DNA of 64,000 bases from Smittia aterrima (taxonomy: Eukaryota; Arthropoda; Insecta; Diptera; Chironomidae), in the NCBI GenBank assembly GCA_033063855.1, contig CP093829.1, forward strand, positions 18,631,537-18,695,536. The letters run 5' to 3'. Under the pieces are notes generated by a model that was not told where the DNA came from, searched no databases, and was given only the letters and a program-made list of their open reading frames with translations. This document shows, piece by piece, positions 48,601-60,300 of the stretch. The position numbers and the translations under genes are program-made. The first letter of the stretch is position 1; every line of letters starts with the position of its first letter.

Positions 48601-50254
48601 TTGGGTCTGATCTCCTTGTCGAAGTAAATGTCGAAAAATGTTTTTTTCCTTTAATTTTATATTTTCTGGGAATCAGTACATAAATACTTCACTTTTTTTT
48701 CGTTGACCACGAAGGCAGAGCGAAACACAGAAAAGATGATACAGCGAAGCGTTTCAATGCAAAGTTCTCTTTGTTCTTGAGTGATAAAGCTGTTGAGAGT
48801 TGACTGTTGAATGATCAGTCGGACTGTCATCTCGTTCGATTACAGGTTGAAGCCATCACAATTCTCCCAAACTCAATCACGGTCAACGAGACGAAGATTT
48901 ATTGATGTTTTTCAAGGAGCGTATTCGTTGCATTAGTCGTTGCCTAAAATGTTACATAACAACAGCGCGTCGCTCACGTCTTTTATCATTTTAATTGGCG
49001 GCTCGATCGTGAAGCTCTCGAAGATTCCTTTTACAGTTTCCTCGATTTTCTTTTGCGCTTCTGACGAATTCCTGTCAGTTCAATTTGCCTAATTTTTGGT
49101 GTCGTTGACGTCGTCGCTGCTACCGAAAAGAAGGTTCATCGTTCTATTCTGTGCAGCAAATGAGGCAACGCAATTCGTTCAGAAATGCATTCGGCAGTTG
49201 TGGAAATTATGCTTTTTTCTTTAGCCTTAGCAATAAGTGGAGAAAAAAAGGTTTCACATGTTTTCATCATATTTAATGGGGAGCGATGATGTCGTGTCGT
49301 CAAATGGCAAAACAATTTTGAGTCAATTTTATTGTTTCTCCCTTGCGCGTGTATCAATTAAAATGCTTTCTCATTATTTATTTAACTTTTGTCTCTGCTT
49401 GTCCGAAAGAGTTTCTTGAACTCGAATGGTCATCAACTGAAGCTGCTGCTGCCGCTGCTTCTTCCCAAAGCCAATGTGGACCACAACTGTGCGAAAGGAA
49501 AGGAAAAAAGTTCGAGAAAATTTCCATTTAATTGAAGCTCATTAAAAAGGTCTTTTTGTTCTCGAGGTCCAGCAAGAACATGTTTAATGACGGCTGAGTT
49601 TAAGTATTTTTTAATCAAATGCGCCTGAAATCGAAAATCCCTCGAGAATGTTCGACTTTGTATCGAGAGGATTATTTCTAAAGAATTCTGAAATAAAAAA
49701 TTGAAGAATGTCCCGACATTTGTGATTGCTGTTTTAATTAGTAATCGACTTTCAAAAGGCAACATTGTCAGCACCTACCACCGTCGATCTTCCCAGTAAG
49801 GAATGAGGAATGAAGGTTAAAGTGAATGATGCCATTAAATGCAACATTGTTGCTCTCTTGTTGATCATCAAATCAGATAAACTTTCTTGTCGACTTGTAG
49901 TCGTGATCTGTCAAATTAATTCGCTTTCGATTACGGAAACTTTGTTCCGTGACGAAAACTCGAGTCGAGCATCTTATCGTAAGTTGTGTGTAGATTCTTA
50001 TCGAAGAAAAATGTTGATCGCAAGTTGTTTCTAGTTAAGCGAAGATTTATATCAAGCTAATAAGCGATTAAGTTAAATCTAGAATTTCCAGGAAACTTTA
50101 TCGCCTCAAATCAAAGCTTAACGTTGAATAAATTAGTTAAGCTTTAGAACGGGTCTTTCAGAAATGGCTGAAAGGAATCGATTAGCAATTTTAATCATAA
50201 TCTCTTTAAATAAATTGATTTCTGACGAGAAATTCGGGGAAGTTGTTGGAGTGT

Positions 50255-50338
50255 TTATCTTATCAAGTCAAAGCTTTTAAACTTTTTGTTTTCATGATAA
50301 AATTAAGGAAGCAAACTCTTAAGATTAATTCTTATCAG
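50255..50338. promoter_or_regulatory. GATA-motif cluster upstream of LRR gene
   Basis: GATA-type cores occur at 50255-50264 (overlapping TTATCT/CTTATCA), 50295-50300 (TGATAA) and 50331-50338 (CTTATCAG). An initiator-like TCAGTC lies at 50384-50389, 40 bases before the ATG. In insects GATA sites near the start commonly accompany midgut or fat-body expression; for this gene that is inference. Confidence 0.35.
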
Positions 50339-50428
50339 CGGTTCAGTGATTTGTGGTAACAAAAAAACCAACGCAATAGAAGCTCAGTCGTGTCGTGAAT
50401 TTTCTCTTGAACAAAAGTAAAACAAAAA

Positions 50429-51657
50429 ATGTGGAAAATAATTTTTTCAGTTCTTCTGCTTCCGTTTGCAGCTCAAGCGCAATCGCAGATTCGTGCAACT
50501 TATTGCAACTTCTATGATCATCCAGTGATCGGATATGGTTGTGAAATCGCTGATTTAGAGTTTGTCAGTGGCGATAGTTTATCGTTGACTGGTAGGCACA
50601 CCTTAGGAAGAAACAATGACAATGTCGATTTCGTGGAGATCGTGAACTCGACCATCGAGATTATCCCGCAAGATATCTTCGTGACATTCCCAAACCTCGA
50701 GAGTTTATACGCGCAAGGTGTTTCACTTTCTATTTTAAATAGACTGCAAAACTGTGAGAGCCTCCGATTTCTGTTCTTATCAGCAAATTATTTTGAGAAC
50801 GTTGCTGCTGATACGTTCGCTGATTGTGTAAATTTAGAAACGATACACTTGCAAAATAATAAGATTTCCAATATCGAGCGGTGGGCGTTCAGAGACTTGC
50901 TGAAGCTTGAGATTCTTTTGCTGTCCAATAATGAACTTGAAACGATCAATCCCGATCTATTCACACCAACGCCAAACTTACTCGACTTGGGATTAGGAGG
51001 CAATTTGCTAACAACTTTGAATTCGAGGACGTTCACGCCGACGCCTTTCCTCGAGACGCTTCGCTTGAACAACAACCGATTTTCGATATTGAATGTGAAT
51101 ATTTTGCAGAATCTTACTCGGCTGTCGACACTTTTGTTGAACGATAACATGTTTGACAACTTCCAAGCAAATTTCTTTCGACATTTGCCGAATTTGAAGC
51201 ATCTCAATATCAACGACAACTTCGTGAGTTGATTAAAATTTGAATGATTTACAACTTTTATCAATGACTGAAATATTTCCAGTTGAATCTAATTCGCCCA
51301 CTCCAATTCGATCAAAATCCTCTTCTTGTGACTTTGTCGATGGCTAACAATGCCATTGACGCGCTTGGAATCAACACTTTCATCAATCAGGCAAACTTGG
51401 AAAGCTTAGATCTCGGAAACAATCAACTGACGAGTTTCCCTGGAACTCTTTTAAGAGGAAACTCTCGATTGATCTCACTTGGACTTCGTCGGAATGGAAT
51501 CAGCGCAATTCAAAGCAACTTCTTCAATAATTTGCCGAATCTTCGATTCCTCAACTTGCAGACGAACGAATGCATCAACCGCTTCTTCTCCATCTACCGA
51601 AGTTACGCTGTCGACGTCGCTCCGTTTTTAGACTTGTGCTACAGGAATTTTAATTAA
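50429..51657 (+). CDS. Secreted leucine-rich-repeat protein, 389 aa, 2 exons
   Basis: Exons are 50429-51223 and 51283-51657, spliced AACTTC|GTGAGT to ATTTCCAG|TTGAAT in phase 0. The protein begins with a signal peptide (MWKIIFSVLLLPFAAQAQ) and a cysteine pair (YCNFYD and YGCEIAD). About eleven LRR units of 23-24 residues follow, on the pattern LxxLxLxxNxL (LETIHLQNNKISNIERWAF and LESLDLGNNQLTSF are clear). A C-terminal cysteine pair (NECIN and LDLCYRNFN) caps the solenoid. There is no transmembrane segment, GPI signal or kinase/Ig domain, so it should be an extracellular binding protein. Dipterans have many such secreted LRRs, some immune. Lack of the coiled coil and cysteines of mosquito LRIM/APL1 argues against that family. 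The specific function is unknown. A poly(A) signal lies near 51740. Confidence 0.85.
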
Positions 51658-53270
51658 ACTTTAAGCGAAAATTTCACTTCTCGTTCCGTAAATTATCGGC
51701 GAGTGAGACAATGGAAACCCTAGAGTGATGTGACATCAATAAAATCGAAGTAAGACATTGTAAACGGTTTAACTGTAACCGAAGTTCTTGCGCTTCTTAC
51801 GAAAGATTGCGCACAATCGAACCACAAGAATTTCGGCCACTCACGCAAACAATCGACGGAACAGTTTTCAGTTTATTGAGATGTGCAAATGTCACGCAGA
51901 AGTCGAGTGAAGGAAGAACAAAAATTCGTTTTTTTTCGGTATCTCTGTTGCCCCCGCAGCGAAATGACCCGAATAACAAACCAAACATCGATTTGCAGTT
52001 GCAATTATTTTCAATCAAACAATAATCGCTTGATTCTTACTCACGTTAAACGTTTAGTGTTATTGCTGGTAATGATAATTGATGTAACGTGATGTTACCT
52101 CACGAAATCTTTAATTTAATGCATTGATTGTCTTGATCGGAAGAAGCCAAAAACCAACAGAAATCATTCGACCAGAGGCTGGAGGTTTTATTGATTCGAC
52201 GAATAATTTGTGAATGAAATCGAAACGTCAGCTTCCTCATCTCGTATCAATCTCAAAGGCCTCAAGCGATCACCAAGCAATTAATCAAGAGTCGCTTTAG
52301 ATAGCACATCGCAATTATTTAATTTTTCATCTAGGCGCAACGCGAGACAAATTTCTGATGAAGACTTATTGTCCATCGCAGATTTATGATCTCTCCACGT
52401 CGATCGTTTAATTTGAGAGCGCGACATTGGACTCGACTCAACATCACATCGTGTACTTACAAGTTTTCATTCGCCGTCTCGCTACAGCAATCTTTCTTCA
52501 TTTAAATATTCATATTCTCTTATCGCGACCACGCATAGACAAGCTTTTCGTCTTCGTCGATCAATTCTCATGTAAATTGTGTTTTCTTCTTGGCTCTTTC
52601 TCTTCTCTTGCCTTCGATTGCCGTGGCATTGCAGTGAATATCAAATAAATCATTGCACGAGAGATGGGACGATGTCGAATCAGGTTCTTTCTTGGAAGCG
52701 CGTTTCCACCAGATGATTATGGAGATTACTCGACATTATTCATTCATTGTCATCGAATTATCTAAGCGTCATAAAGACAGAACTGGCTGCTGCAGGATAT
52801 CGGCTTTGAATTTGCATTTTGATTGATTTTCCTCGTCATTTACCTTTTTTTTTCGTCGTGGAAGTTTAATTGCTTGGGAAACTGCTCGTAATTACTTACT
52901 TACCTGATTAAAATCGGATCGTAACAGTAATTATGCGACGCGAGACGAGAAAGAAAAGACTTTTACACGAAATGATTTATTAGAGAAATTTCTTCAAACA
53001 ATTCTTCTTGAATGAAGAAAGATCTTCAACCTCAGCTACTTGTCTAGATATTTCTTTTGATTGTGAATCGACATTTCAATTATCAACGAAAATAACAGTT
53101 TGACATGGGAAGGAGGTGCTATCAATTCTATTGACGACGTATTCCGGTTTAAATGAACATTTTAATGTTGATTTGGAGCTTTTAATTTTGGTCAGTTGGA
53201 TGGTTATTGTGTTAGGACATCATCATCATCATTTCAATGAATTCATTTTTTGATAGCATCTCGTGGAAGT
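51658..53270. other. Spacer between LRR gene and the DUF1091-like cluster
   Basis: No supported gene. From about 52971 it carries blocks (atttattagagaaatttctt and neighbours) that recur at about 56150. The motif tattccggtttaaatg at 53140-53155 recurs near copy 4. The right end of this spacer therefore belongs to the duplicated unit. Confidence 0.5.
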
Positions 53271-53278
53271 TATAAAAG
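53271..53278 (+). promoter_or_regulatory. TATA box of DUF1091-like copy 1
   Basis: TATAAAAG 65 bases upstream of the ATG, in the family-wide context aagttataaaag followed by gctgagtaa. Confidence 0.7.
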
Positions 53279-53335
53279 TCGCTGAGTAATATTTGATATT
53301 TTTAGTTCGCGGTTTGGAGAATTCGGAGAACGAAA

Positions 53336-53977
53336 ATGAAATTTCTATCGCGACTCGTGTTGCTGATCTTTCTGATGAATCCGCCAGATTCCTTTTTAGG
53401 CGTTAGTTGATGCAATAACATTTAATTTGAGATTAATTTTTTTTATTATTTTCTGCACTTGAAGGATATCAAATTTCAAAATATCATGGACTGTTCGCTA
53501 GCAAACGAATCAATAAACGCAAAGTTCATAAATATGAAGATTACTACGGCAAGAGGTTCGACTTACCTTACCGGACAAATGGAGATCTTGGAGTCGGTAC
53601 CGATGAATATGGAAACAGAAGTTACAATAACTCGTTGCAATATCGATGGAACTGGATGCGCTTACTTCGAGAAATTGGTTGTTTCAAGGATTTGTGAGAA
53701 ACTAGCCGTAGAGACTTCACTCACATTTAAAATCACAAGAGGAGTTCATCCAACACTAAAGTGTCCAATACAAACCGGAATTTACGACTTGAAATATGAC
53801 GAAACGTTCTTGCCATTTGATCTCTTCCGGTGGATTCCTTTGGATGGATATTTGTGGCAACTGCGTCACGTCTATTACGAGAGGAAGGGAAGAAAGCGAG
53901 GGAAGCGACTCGCGTGTTTTGGAGTGGATCTCGCGATAAGCAACAAAACTCGTCGATCAAATAAAAGAAATAAATAA
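53336..53977 (+). CDS. Secreted DUF1091/MD-2-like protein, copy 1, 192 aa
   Basis: Exon 1 (53336-53401) encodes a signal peptide, MKFLSRLVLLIFLMNPPDSF. Exon 2 (53465-53977) encodes the mature protein. Six cysteines lie in fixed contexts: MDC, TRC, GTGC, RICEK, LKCP and LACFG. The block LKCPIQTGIYDLKYDETFLP then IPLDGYLWQLRHVYYERKG resembles DUF1091 proteins (MD-2/GM2-activator-like fold, including Drosophila CheA/CheB), which are secreted and may bind lipids or pheromones. Family assignment is from pattern, without a search. The donor GTTAGT is weak. The acceptor uses gaag, three bases inside the position used in copy 4. The basic tail (RRSNKRNK) ends on a stop codon that overlaps AATAAA. Confidence 0.75.
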
Positions 53978-54173
53978 AACTTCCTGGAAACAAGAAAATT
54001 TCATTGCAAAAACAAATGACAGCAATCTGTGATGAAATAAGTTTTTTAAGCTTGGTCGGTCAGCGATGATTTTTCTACAGCGAAAATAGAGAGAAATTCT
54101 TCTCGAAGCTTCATCATCATTTAAAAGAATTGCTTTTGAATTGAATTATCTTTTGATACCATTTCGCAAAAGT

Positions 54174-54181
54174 TATAAAAG
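54174..54181 (+). promoter_or_regulatory. TATA box of DUF1091-like copy 2
   Basis: TATAAAAG 124 bases upstream of the ATG. The surrounding block, from aattgcttttgaattgaatt to cgctcaagcaagtcac, is nearly the same as in copy 3. Confidence 0.7.
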
Positions 54182-54297
54182 CTTGAGCAGCAACAGTTTT
54201 CCATCTAAAAATGTTTTTGATCCCGCTCAAGCAAGTCACAAAAACAATTACCCTGCAAATCGTTTAGCTTTTAGTTTGGATCGAAAAAAAGGCGAAA

Positions 54298-54942
54298 ATG
54301 AATTTTTTATGGAGATTCGTGCTACTGAATTGTTTGTTGATTCCACGCGACTCCGTCCAGGCTGGAGTTGGTGCCAAAAAAATTTCAGTCCAATTACGAT
54401 AAATCTATTTTAAATATTTTTAGTTTAACAACGGAGTAAAGCTTCAGAAAGTGTTCGACTGTACAGAAGCCAACGAGACGACAATTGCTAAGTTCGTTAA
54501 CTTGAAAATGACGGTAGCTAATGGCGTGACATATTTCACTGGACAATTAAAGATCGAGGAGACTATGCCGATGAATTTTGAGCTTGAGCTTGAAATAACT
54601 CGCTGCAACCTCGACGGAACTGGTTGCCATTCCTTTGAAAAAATGGTTTTCTCGAAAGTTTGCGAGAAAATTGGAACAGAGACTTCACCAGCTTACAAAT
54701 TGATGAGTGGCATCCGACCAAGACTAAAGTGTCCACTTAAAAATGGAACTTATGAAATGGAATACGACTCAAGCTTCTCCTTAGACATGTTCAGATTCAT
54801 TCCGATGGAAGGATATTTATGGCGAATTCGTATCTTTCATTTTGAGAAGAAGGGAAGGACACGAGTCAGAAAAATCGCTTGTTTCGGAATGGATCTCACG
54901 ATGGGCATCAAAACTCGTCGACCAAATAAAAGAAATAAATAA
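54298..54942 (+). CDS. Secreted DUF1091/MD-2-like protein, copy 2, 195 aa
   Basis: Exon 1 is 54298-54366 (signal peptide MNFLWRFVLLNCLLIPRDSV then QAG) and exon 2 is 54424-54942. The same six cysteines are present (FDC, TRC, GTGC, KVCEK, LKCP, IACFG), with EYDSSFSLDMFRFIPMEGYL and a basic C-terminus. It is closest to copy 3: gene and promoter together form a tandem unit with a period of about 955 bp. The donor seen in copies 1 and 4 (GTTAGTTGG) is altered to GGAGTTGG, so I place the splice at GGA|GTTGGT, which keeps the frame; this junction needs transcript support. AATAAA overlaps the stop codon. The function is presumed extracellular ligand binding. Confidence 0.75.
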
Positions 54943-55125
54943 ATAAAAACCAGGAAAATTTCATTGCAAAATCAGAATGAAAAGATTTTTTAAGCTTGGT
55001 CGGTTAGCGACTATTTTTCTACAACGAAAATAGCGAAAAATTCTTCTCGAGGCGTCAAAGCTTCATCATCATTCAAAAGAATTGCTTTTAAATTGAATTA
55101 GTCTTTGATGGCATTTCACAAAAGT

Positions 55126-55133
55126 TATAAAAG
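55126..55133 (+). promoter_or_regulatory. TATA box of DUF1091-like copy 3
   Basis: TATAAAAG 127 bases upstream of the ATG, in the same block as the copy 2 promoter. Confidence 0.7.
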
Positions 55134-55252
55134 CTTGAACAGCAACGGTTTTCCGTCTAAAAACTGTTTTTGATCACGCTCAAGCAAGTCACAAAAACAA
55201 TTACACTGCAAATCGTTTAGCTTTTAATAATTTGGATCGGAAAAAGGCGAAA

Positions 55253-55907
55253 ATGAATTTTTTATGGAGATTCGTGCTACTGAGTTGTTTGTTGATTCCA
55301 CGCGTCTCGCTCCAAGCTGGAGTTGGTGCCAAAAAAGTTTTAAGTTCAATTACGATGAATCTATTTTAAATATTTTTAGTTCTTGAACTGGACTAAAGCT
55401 GGAGTAAAGCTTCAAAAAGTGTTTGACTGTACAGAAGCTAACGAGACGACAATTGCCAAGTTCATTAACATGAAATTTTCAGTAGCTAATGGCGTGACAT
55501 ATTTCACTGGGCAAATAAAGATCGAAGAGACACTGCCGATGAATTTTGAGCTTGAACTCACGATTATTCGCTGCAACCTCGACGGAACTGGTTGCATTTC
55601 TTTTGAGAAAATGGTTTTCGCAAAAATTTGTGAGAAAATAGAAACAGAGACTTCAACAGCTTACAAGTTGATGAGTGGCTTCCGACCAAGACCAAAGTGT
55701 CCAATCCGAAATGGAACTTATGAAATGGAGTACGACTCGAGCTTCTCCTTGGACATGTTCAGATTCATTCCGATGGAAGGATATTTATGGCGAATGCGTG
55801 TCACTTATTATGAGAAGAAGGGAAGGAAAAGAGTGAGGAAACTCGCTTGTTTCGGAATGGAGCTTGCAAGTGTCACCAAAAATCGTCAGAAGAAGCCAAA
55901 GAACTAA
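55253..55907 (+). CDS. Secreted DUF1091/MD-2-like protein, copy 3, 198 aa
   Basis: Exon 1 is 55253-55321 (signal peptide MNFLWRFVLLSCLLIPRVSL then QAG) and exon 2 is 55380-55907, starting FLNWTKAGVKLQKVFDC. The cysteine pattern is that of copy 2. The N-terminus of the mature chain is about three residues longer, through an insertion (AACTGGACTAAAGCTGG region), and the basic tail is changed to NRQKKPKN. The donor is again GTTGGT, with a possible alternative GTTTTAAGT further on that would add three residues. Unlike copies 1 and 2, its poly(A) signal (about 55949) is downstream of the stop, not overlapping it. It is the youngest-looking duplicate together with copy 2. Confidence 0.75.
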
Positions 55908-56045
55908 ATGAAATTGCGAGCAATAAGCGAACGTTTGCAATCAGAGCCCAATAAAAATTTAATGTTCATTTCGTCGTTTAATATAGGTCGTTCCATTTGA
56001 AAATGAAAATCTAGGAATCGTGCACTAACGACTGCGGAATTCAGA

Positions 56046-56260
56046 AATTGCTTTTTAATTGAATCATCCTTTCACAACAACCGATGCTATGAAGCCACTG
56101 AGTAGAACAGTTTTCCAGTAGAAATGAACACTGTTCGTAATAAAATTAAAAATCTGATTTATTAAAGAAATTTCTACAAACAATTCATCTCCATAATCTG
56201 AGATCTTATCAACTAAGTCCAAGCTGTTTGAGCAACGGCTTCTTGAATGAAACAAAATTC
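56046..56260 (+). pseudogene. Decayed promoter relic of a further DUF1091-like copy
   Basis: The segment attgctttttaattgaatca (56047 onward) is the same as the copy 4 promoter block near 60090. The TATA position reads tatgaagc (56089-56096) where copy 4 has tataaaagc, followed by the shared cactgagtag. No exon 1 or cysteine-bearing exon 2 follows. From about 56150 the sequence instead matches the region upstream of copy 1 (52975-53020). Confidence 0.55.
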
Positions 56261-57307
56261 GAGAGAATTTTTATTCATTTAAGAAGTCATTGAAGATTCT
56301 TTTCTTTTGTGGATTTTTCACGATATAAAAAAATAATTCTTTGGCGTTAATTAATCATTTTTATCTAATTAACCTCGATTTTTGTCTGGCTGCATTATTA
56401 TTAAATCTCAATTAGCTTCTTGCGCTATTCGGTGTGATTATGTTTTGTCTTCAGCTCTTCGCGTCTTAATTAAAAGCATTTCAAGCGAATCACTCTCCTT
56501 AGCTCGTTCAAAGCTAAATTTCTCTTCTTTAAATTGCAAATTGACGTTGTGGACGTTATGAGACTGCCGATGCTGCTCGTAATTACAGTCGATCTAAGTT
56601 CATTGCAGCTAACGATCTAATAAAACTCGAAGCTACTTTCAGATCAATGAAAAAATGTTAATGGACGCATTTAGTTGAGTCTTTAAAATTCAACTTCAAT
56701 TTCTCAGCCCAAAGCTCTTCTTAATGGAAAAATAAAAATGCTATCAAACCTTTACAATTTTCTTTTTACGATCTTTAATCCTAAACGAGGAAGCTTCCAT
56801 TTTTTTTTTGCTTAAGAGACATTTACAGGAAATCAATTTTGGCTTTTTCAATAAAATTTTAATTCTTGTGTGAAGCATGAAATAAGTGAGATGAGGGGAA
56901 AACTTTTCTAATGATTTAAAAGCTGTTTGACCTTGCGACCTTCGCTGGATTCATATTGCTGGTCCCATTAAACACTAAGAGGAAAGCTATTTTTCGGGTT
57001 TTCATGAAAAAGTACGGTCGAGGCGATTTAACGGTTTTAAAAATTTCAAACAAATTTGAATTCTTAAAAGCCGTTTACCACTGGCTCTGCAATTTCTCCT
57101 TTAAATTCACAGAAAACTACTTTGTAATTCCACTAACCATTGTACTTAAATAGAGTCTTAACAAGTAAAGACACAGAAAAATCTCTTTTAAATAAATAAA
57201 ACTTCTTTCAACACTTGTCTAAAAACCAAAAGTTACACAAATCGATTAACCATCACCAAAAACGAAAAATCCTTAACTCAACTTAATCCTAATATTAATT
57301 TTTCTCT
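56261..57307. other. Spacer and 3' region of the FRMD gene
   Basis: No coding potential was recognised. It should hold the FRMD 3' UTR on the minus strand, but I could not fix its poly(A) site. The sequence is AT-rich. Confidence 0.4.
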
Positions 57308-60300
57308 TCAACCGATCTTATTGGCAATGAAGTCTTTCAGAGGCTGATAGTATTGATATCGCAAGCTGTTCATCTCTGGCCAGTTACGAATTGGCGCAAA
57401 GAATTCTGAATCAGTTTCAAGCACGAAAACAGCGGAAACCGTCATCGCCAGGATGACAAAGATAAACGACGGAATGAAAGTGTGAAGGAGTGAAAACTTT
57501 TTCGATGGCTTGCCATGAAGACCATTGCCGGAATTTCTGTTGACATCGTTGTTGATTGAGGTTTGAAGTGGAATTATTCCGTCGCCGATGAAAGTTGCTT
57601 GCGATACATTGAGTCCATCGATGTCTGTCATTTCTGGATCGTAAGACTCGCGGTAATATCCTTCGAGATGTTCTCCCGCTTCATGGTTTCGACGATTTTC
57701 TTCAGACACAGTTTCGAGTGAAGGAATTCCATTTTCATTGAGAAATATTGAAGCTTGATCTGTAAACTGTCCCAGTGGCTCTGATAAGTTCGATCTTGGA
57801 AGACTGTTATAACCTGTGACGAAAGTTATTATTGTTTAACTTAATAAAAAGTTTATTTTAAACTTACGAAGATCAATCATGTCTTGTGGACTTGATGGAG
57901 TAGCTGGAACGCTACTTGCTTTCCGTTTTGTCGGACTTGATGTTTCCGAGCTTTGTTGACGCAATGATTGAAGACTCTCTGATAAAATTTCTCTTTCCGT
58001 TCGGCCAGTGTATCGAAACTTTGAGTGCGAAAAGAATCCGCCGCCAGTCACAACGGATGCGTTCTGGCCATTTGGCAAGCTACAACAAATTGAGAAAACA
58101 AGCAATGAAATCTAACGACTTCATTCTTCACATCTGCATTGACTCACGTGAAAAACAACATTTGCTCGATGGCACATCTCCAAACATAGCGACAGACGAT
58201 GCCTGACGGGCACTTGAATCCAACCGTATGCTTCTTCACCTCTCGATCGACCGTGTACGTTAAATGAATGATAAACATTTTCCCTTCAAAATTGATTTTT
58301 GATATTTCCGGCCACCGAAAGTGCTGCATGCGTTTGCCGACGGAGAACGTACTGACACCTGAGAAGTTGATACCGACGTAGAGTTGAGTGCCTCGATGAT
58401 CTTTCACTGGATGTGGATCGATCCCGTACGTCTCGAGGCCGCGAGCTATAATAATAAACTCGTCGTAAACTGCCACCATATCCTGACCCGGTTCACGTTT
58501 CCTGTGCGCTTCGATAACTTTCTTTTCCAACTCCAGAGATTGGCGGAGAGCAAACTTCAGTGACGACACATAATTCTCAGTGTGAATTTCTCTTTCGTAG
58601 TCTCCAAGTTCATCTATCAGAGGAAGAAAGGAAAGGAAAAGTATAAGTTGACGAGGCAAAAATCTATTTTGAAAAATCATTGTAATATTGCGTGCGAAAA
58701 GAATTTCAGACTTCACTTCATTGATTCCCATCGAGGGAGGAGACTTGATTTATCTTTTTCGCATTCATGAATTCTTTTTGTCGTTGGCAAATAAATTTTC
58801 ATAATTGCTGCTATTAAAAGAAAAGTCGAATCAATAGGCGGATGTCCATGAAAAAACTTTTCCAACAGCGCACCATGTGTTCCAATAAACTCGCAAAAGT
58901 TCAAGATGAACAAATGAATCGATTGCTAATCGATTGAATATTTGCATGCAGACGACTGAGGAAGCAAAATGTAAATTAGATTCACATCATCATCAGTCTT
59001 AATGAATATTCAAGCCCGGAACTAACCGCATTTGTGGAAGAGAGGATGAGACGAAAACGGAATCGTTATCACTGTCATGTCATTAAGAGAAGATTATCTT
59101 GGTTGTCCTCAAAAAGCCATCAAGAAGATTCTTAGTTAAGCTTCGCTTTTTGCTTAATTCTGGCAACTGCGAAACTTCTCACAAGCCACAAAGCAAAGAT
59201 GAAATCGAACGATGCTAGACAAGGAAACTTTTCTGCTCATGAATGAAAAATGATTCTTTAATGTCGAAAGCGTCTGAGAGGGGAGAAATTGTCAAGGCAC
59301 GTTTTCTTTAAGAAAAACTTCCAGAAACTGAGAAATCGCCCGACAATCGCTTCCGCTATAATAAAACAAAAAAAAACTTTCTAAAAATAATAATCAAATA
59401 ATTCGTTGTGAAGTCTTTTTTCCTCCCTCGAGATTTGAAAACTTTGGCCTCGCAACAAAAACTGTCGCCGCAGTTCAGTTTGTCATAGTCAAGCGAAATA
59501 AAAGAATGAGATTGGAAAATCAATTTGCTGTTAAGCGAAAAACATTCTCTGATTCAATTCTGGAGTTGTCTGACACCGGAAAATGAATCGTGTTCATTTA
59601 ACTCTTAAACGAGTGGAGCTTTGCTCAATTAAAAGCTTAATCAACTCGAATGATTTCGTTGCTCTTCTTTTGTCAGAAGGCGACTCGCGTGACGTTGCTT
59701 AAATTTTAATTAACGTAATGACGCATGATTCGAAATATCTCTCCACCTCGATAGTTAAATCAACATTCCAATTATCCACGTAAACAAATCACCAAAGCTT
59801 GCGATAATCAGGGAGAAGGAGAGGGAACAGTTTAAGCGCCTAACAATTTTATTGTCGCCCCGTTTCCGATTTCCAACTGCAACGCCAATTCTTTGACAAG
59901 AAATCGCGATAAACGGACGTTCACAACACGACGTATTCCGGTTTCAATGGACGTTTTAATGTTGATTTGGGCTTTTAATTTGGGTCGGTCGGAAAGTGAC
60001 GATCTTTGGACAACAAAAAACTATAAATTTTACATTCGAGTCCTATGTGAACGACAAGAGAGTTTCGTCCACTCATCATCATAATAAAGGGATTGCTTTT
60101 TAATTGAATCATCTTTTGATATCGCTCACCTTGTTGGAGCTATAAAAGCCGCTGAGTAGCATCGATTTTTCACTCGGAAAGTGTTTTTGTTCACGCTTCA
60201 AAGCAAGCCGCAAAAAATCGAACGCGAAAACGATTTTTCACTCAAATCATTCAGGTTGGAGTTGAAGGAGAAGCGTTTACAACTGAAAGTGCGATTGTCG

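Larger units (their letters stand above)
44839..50428. other. Gene-poor spacer, lowfat to LRR gene
   Basis: The first 0.8 kb is the lowfat 3' UTR. The rest shows only short, unsupported frames on both strands (the longest, on the minus strand near 48 kb, is leucine/serine low complexity at its start). No RNA gene or transposon was recognised. The last 200 bases are promoter sequence of the LRR gene. Confidence 0.5.
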
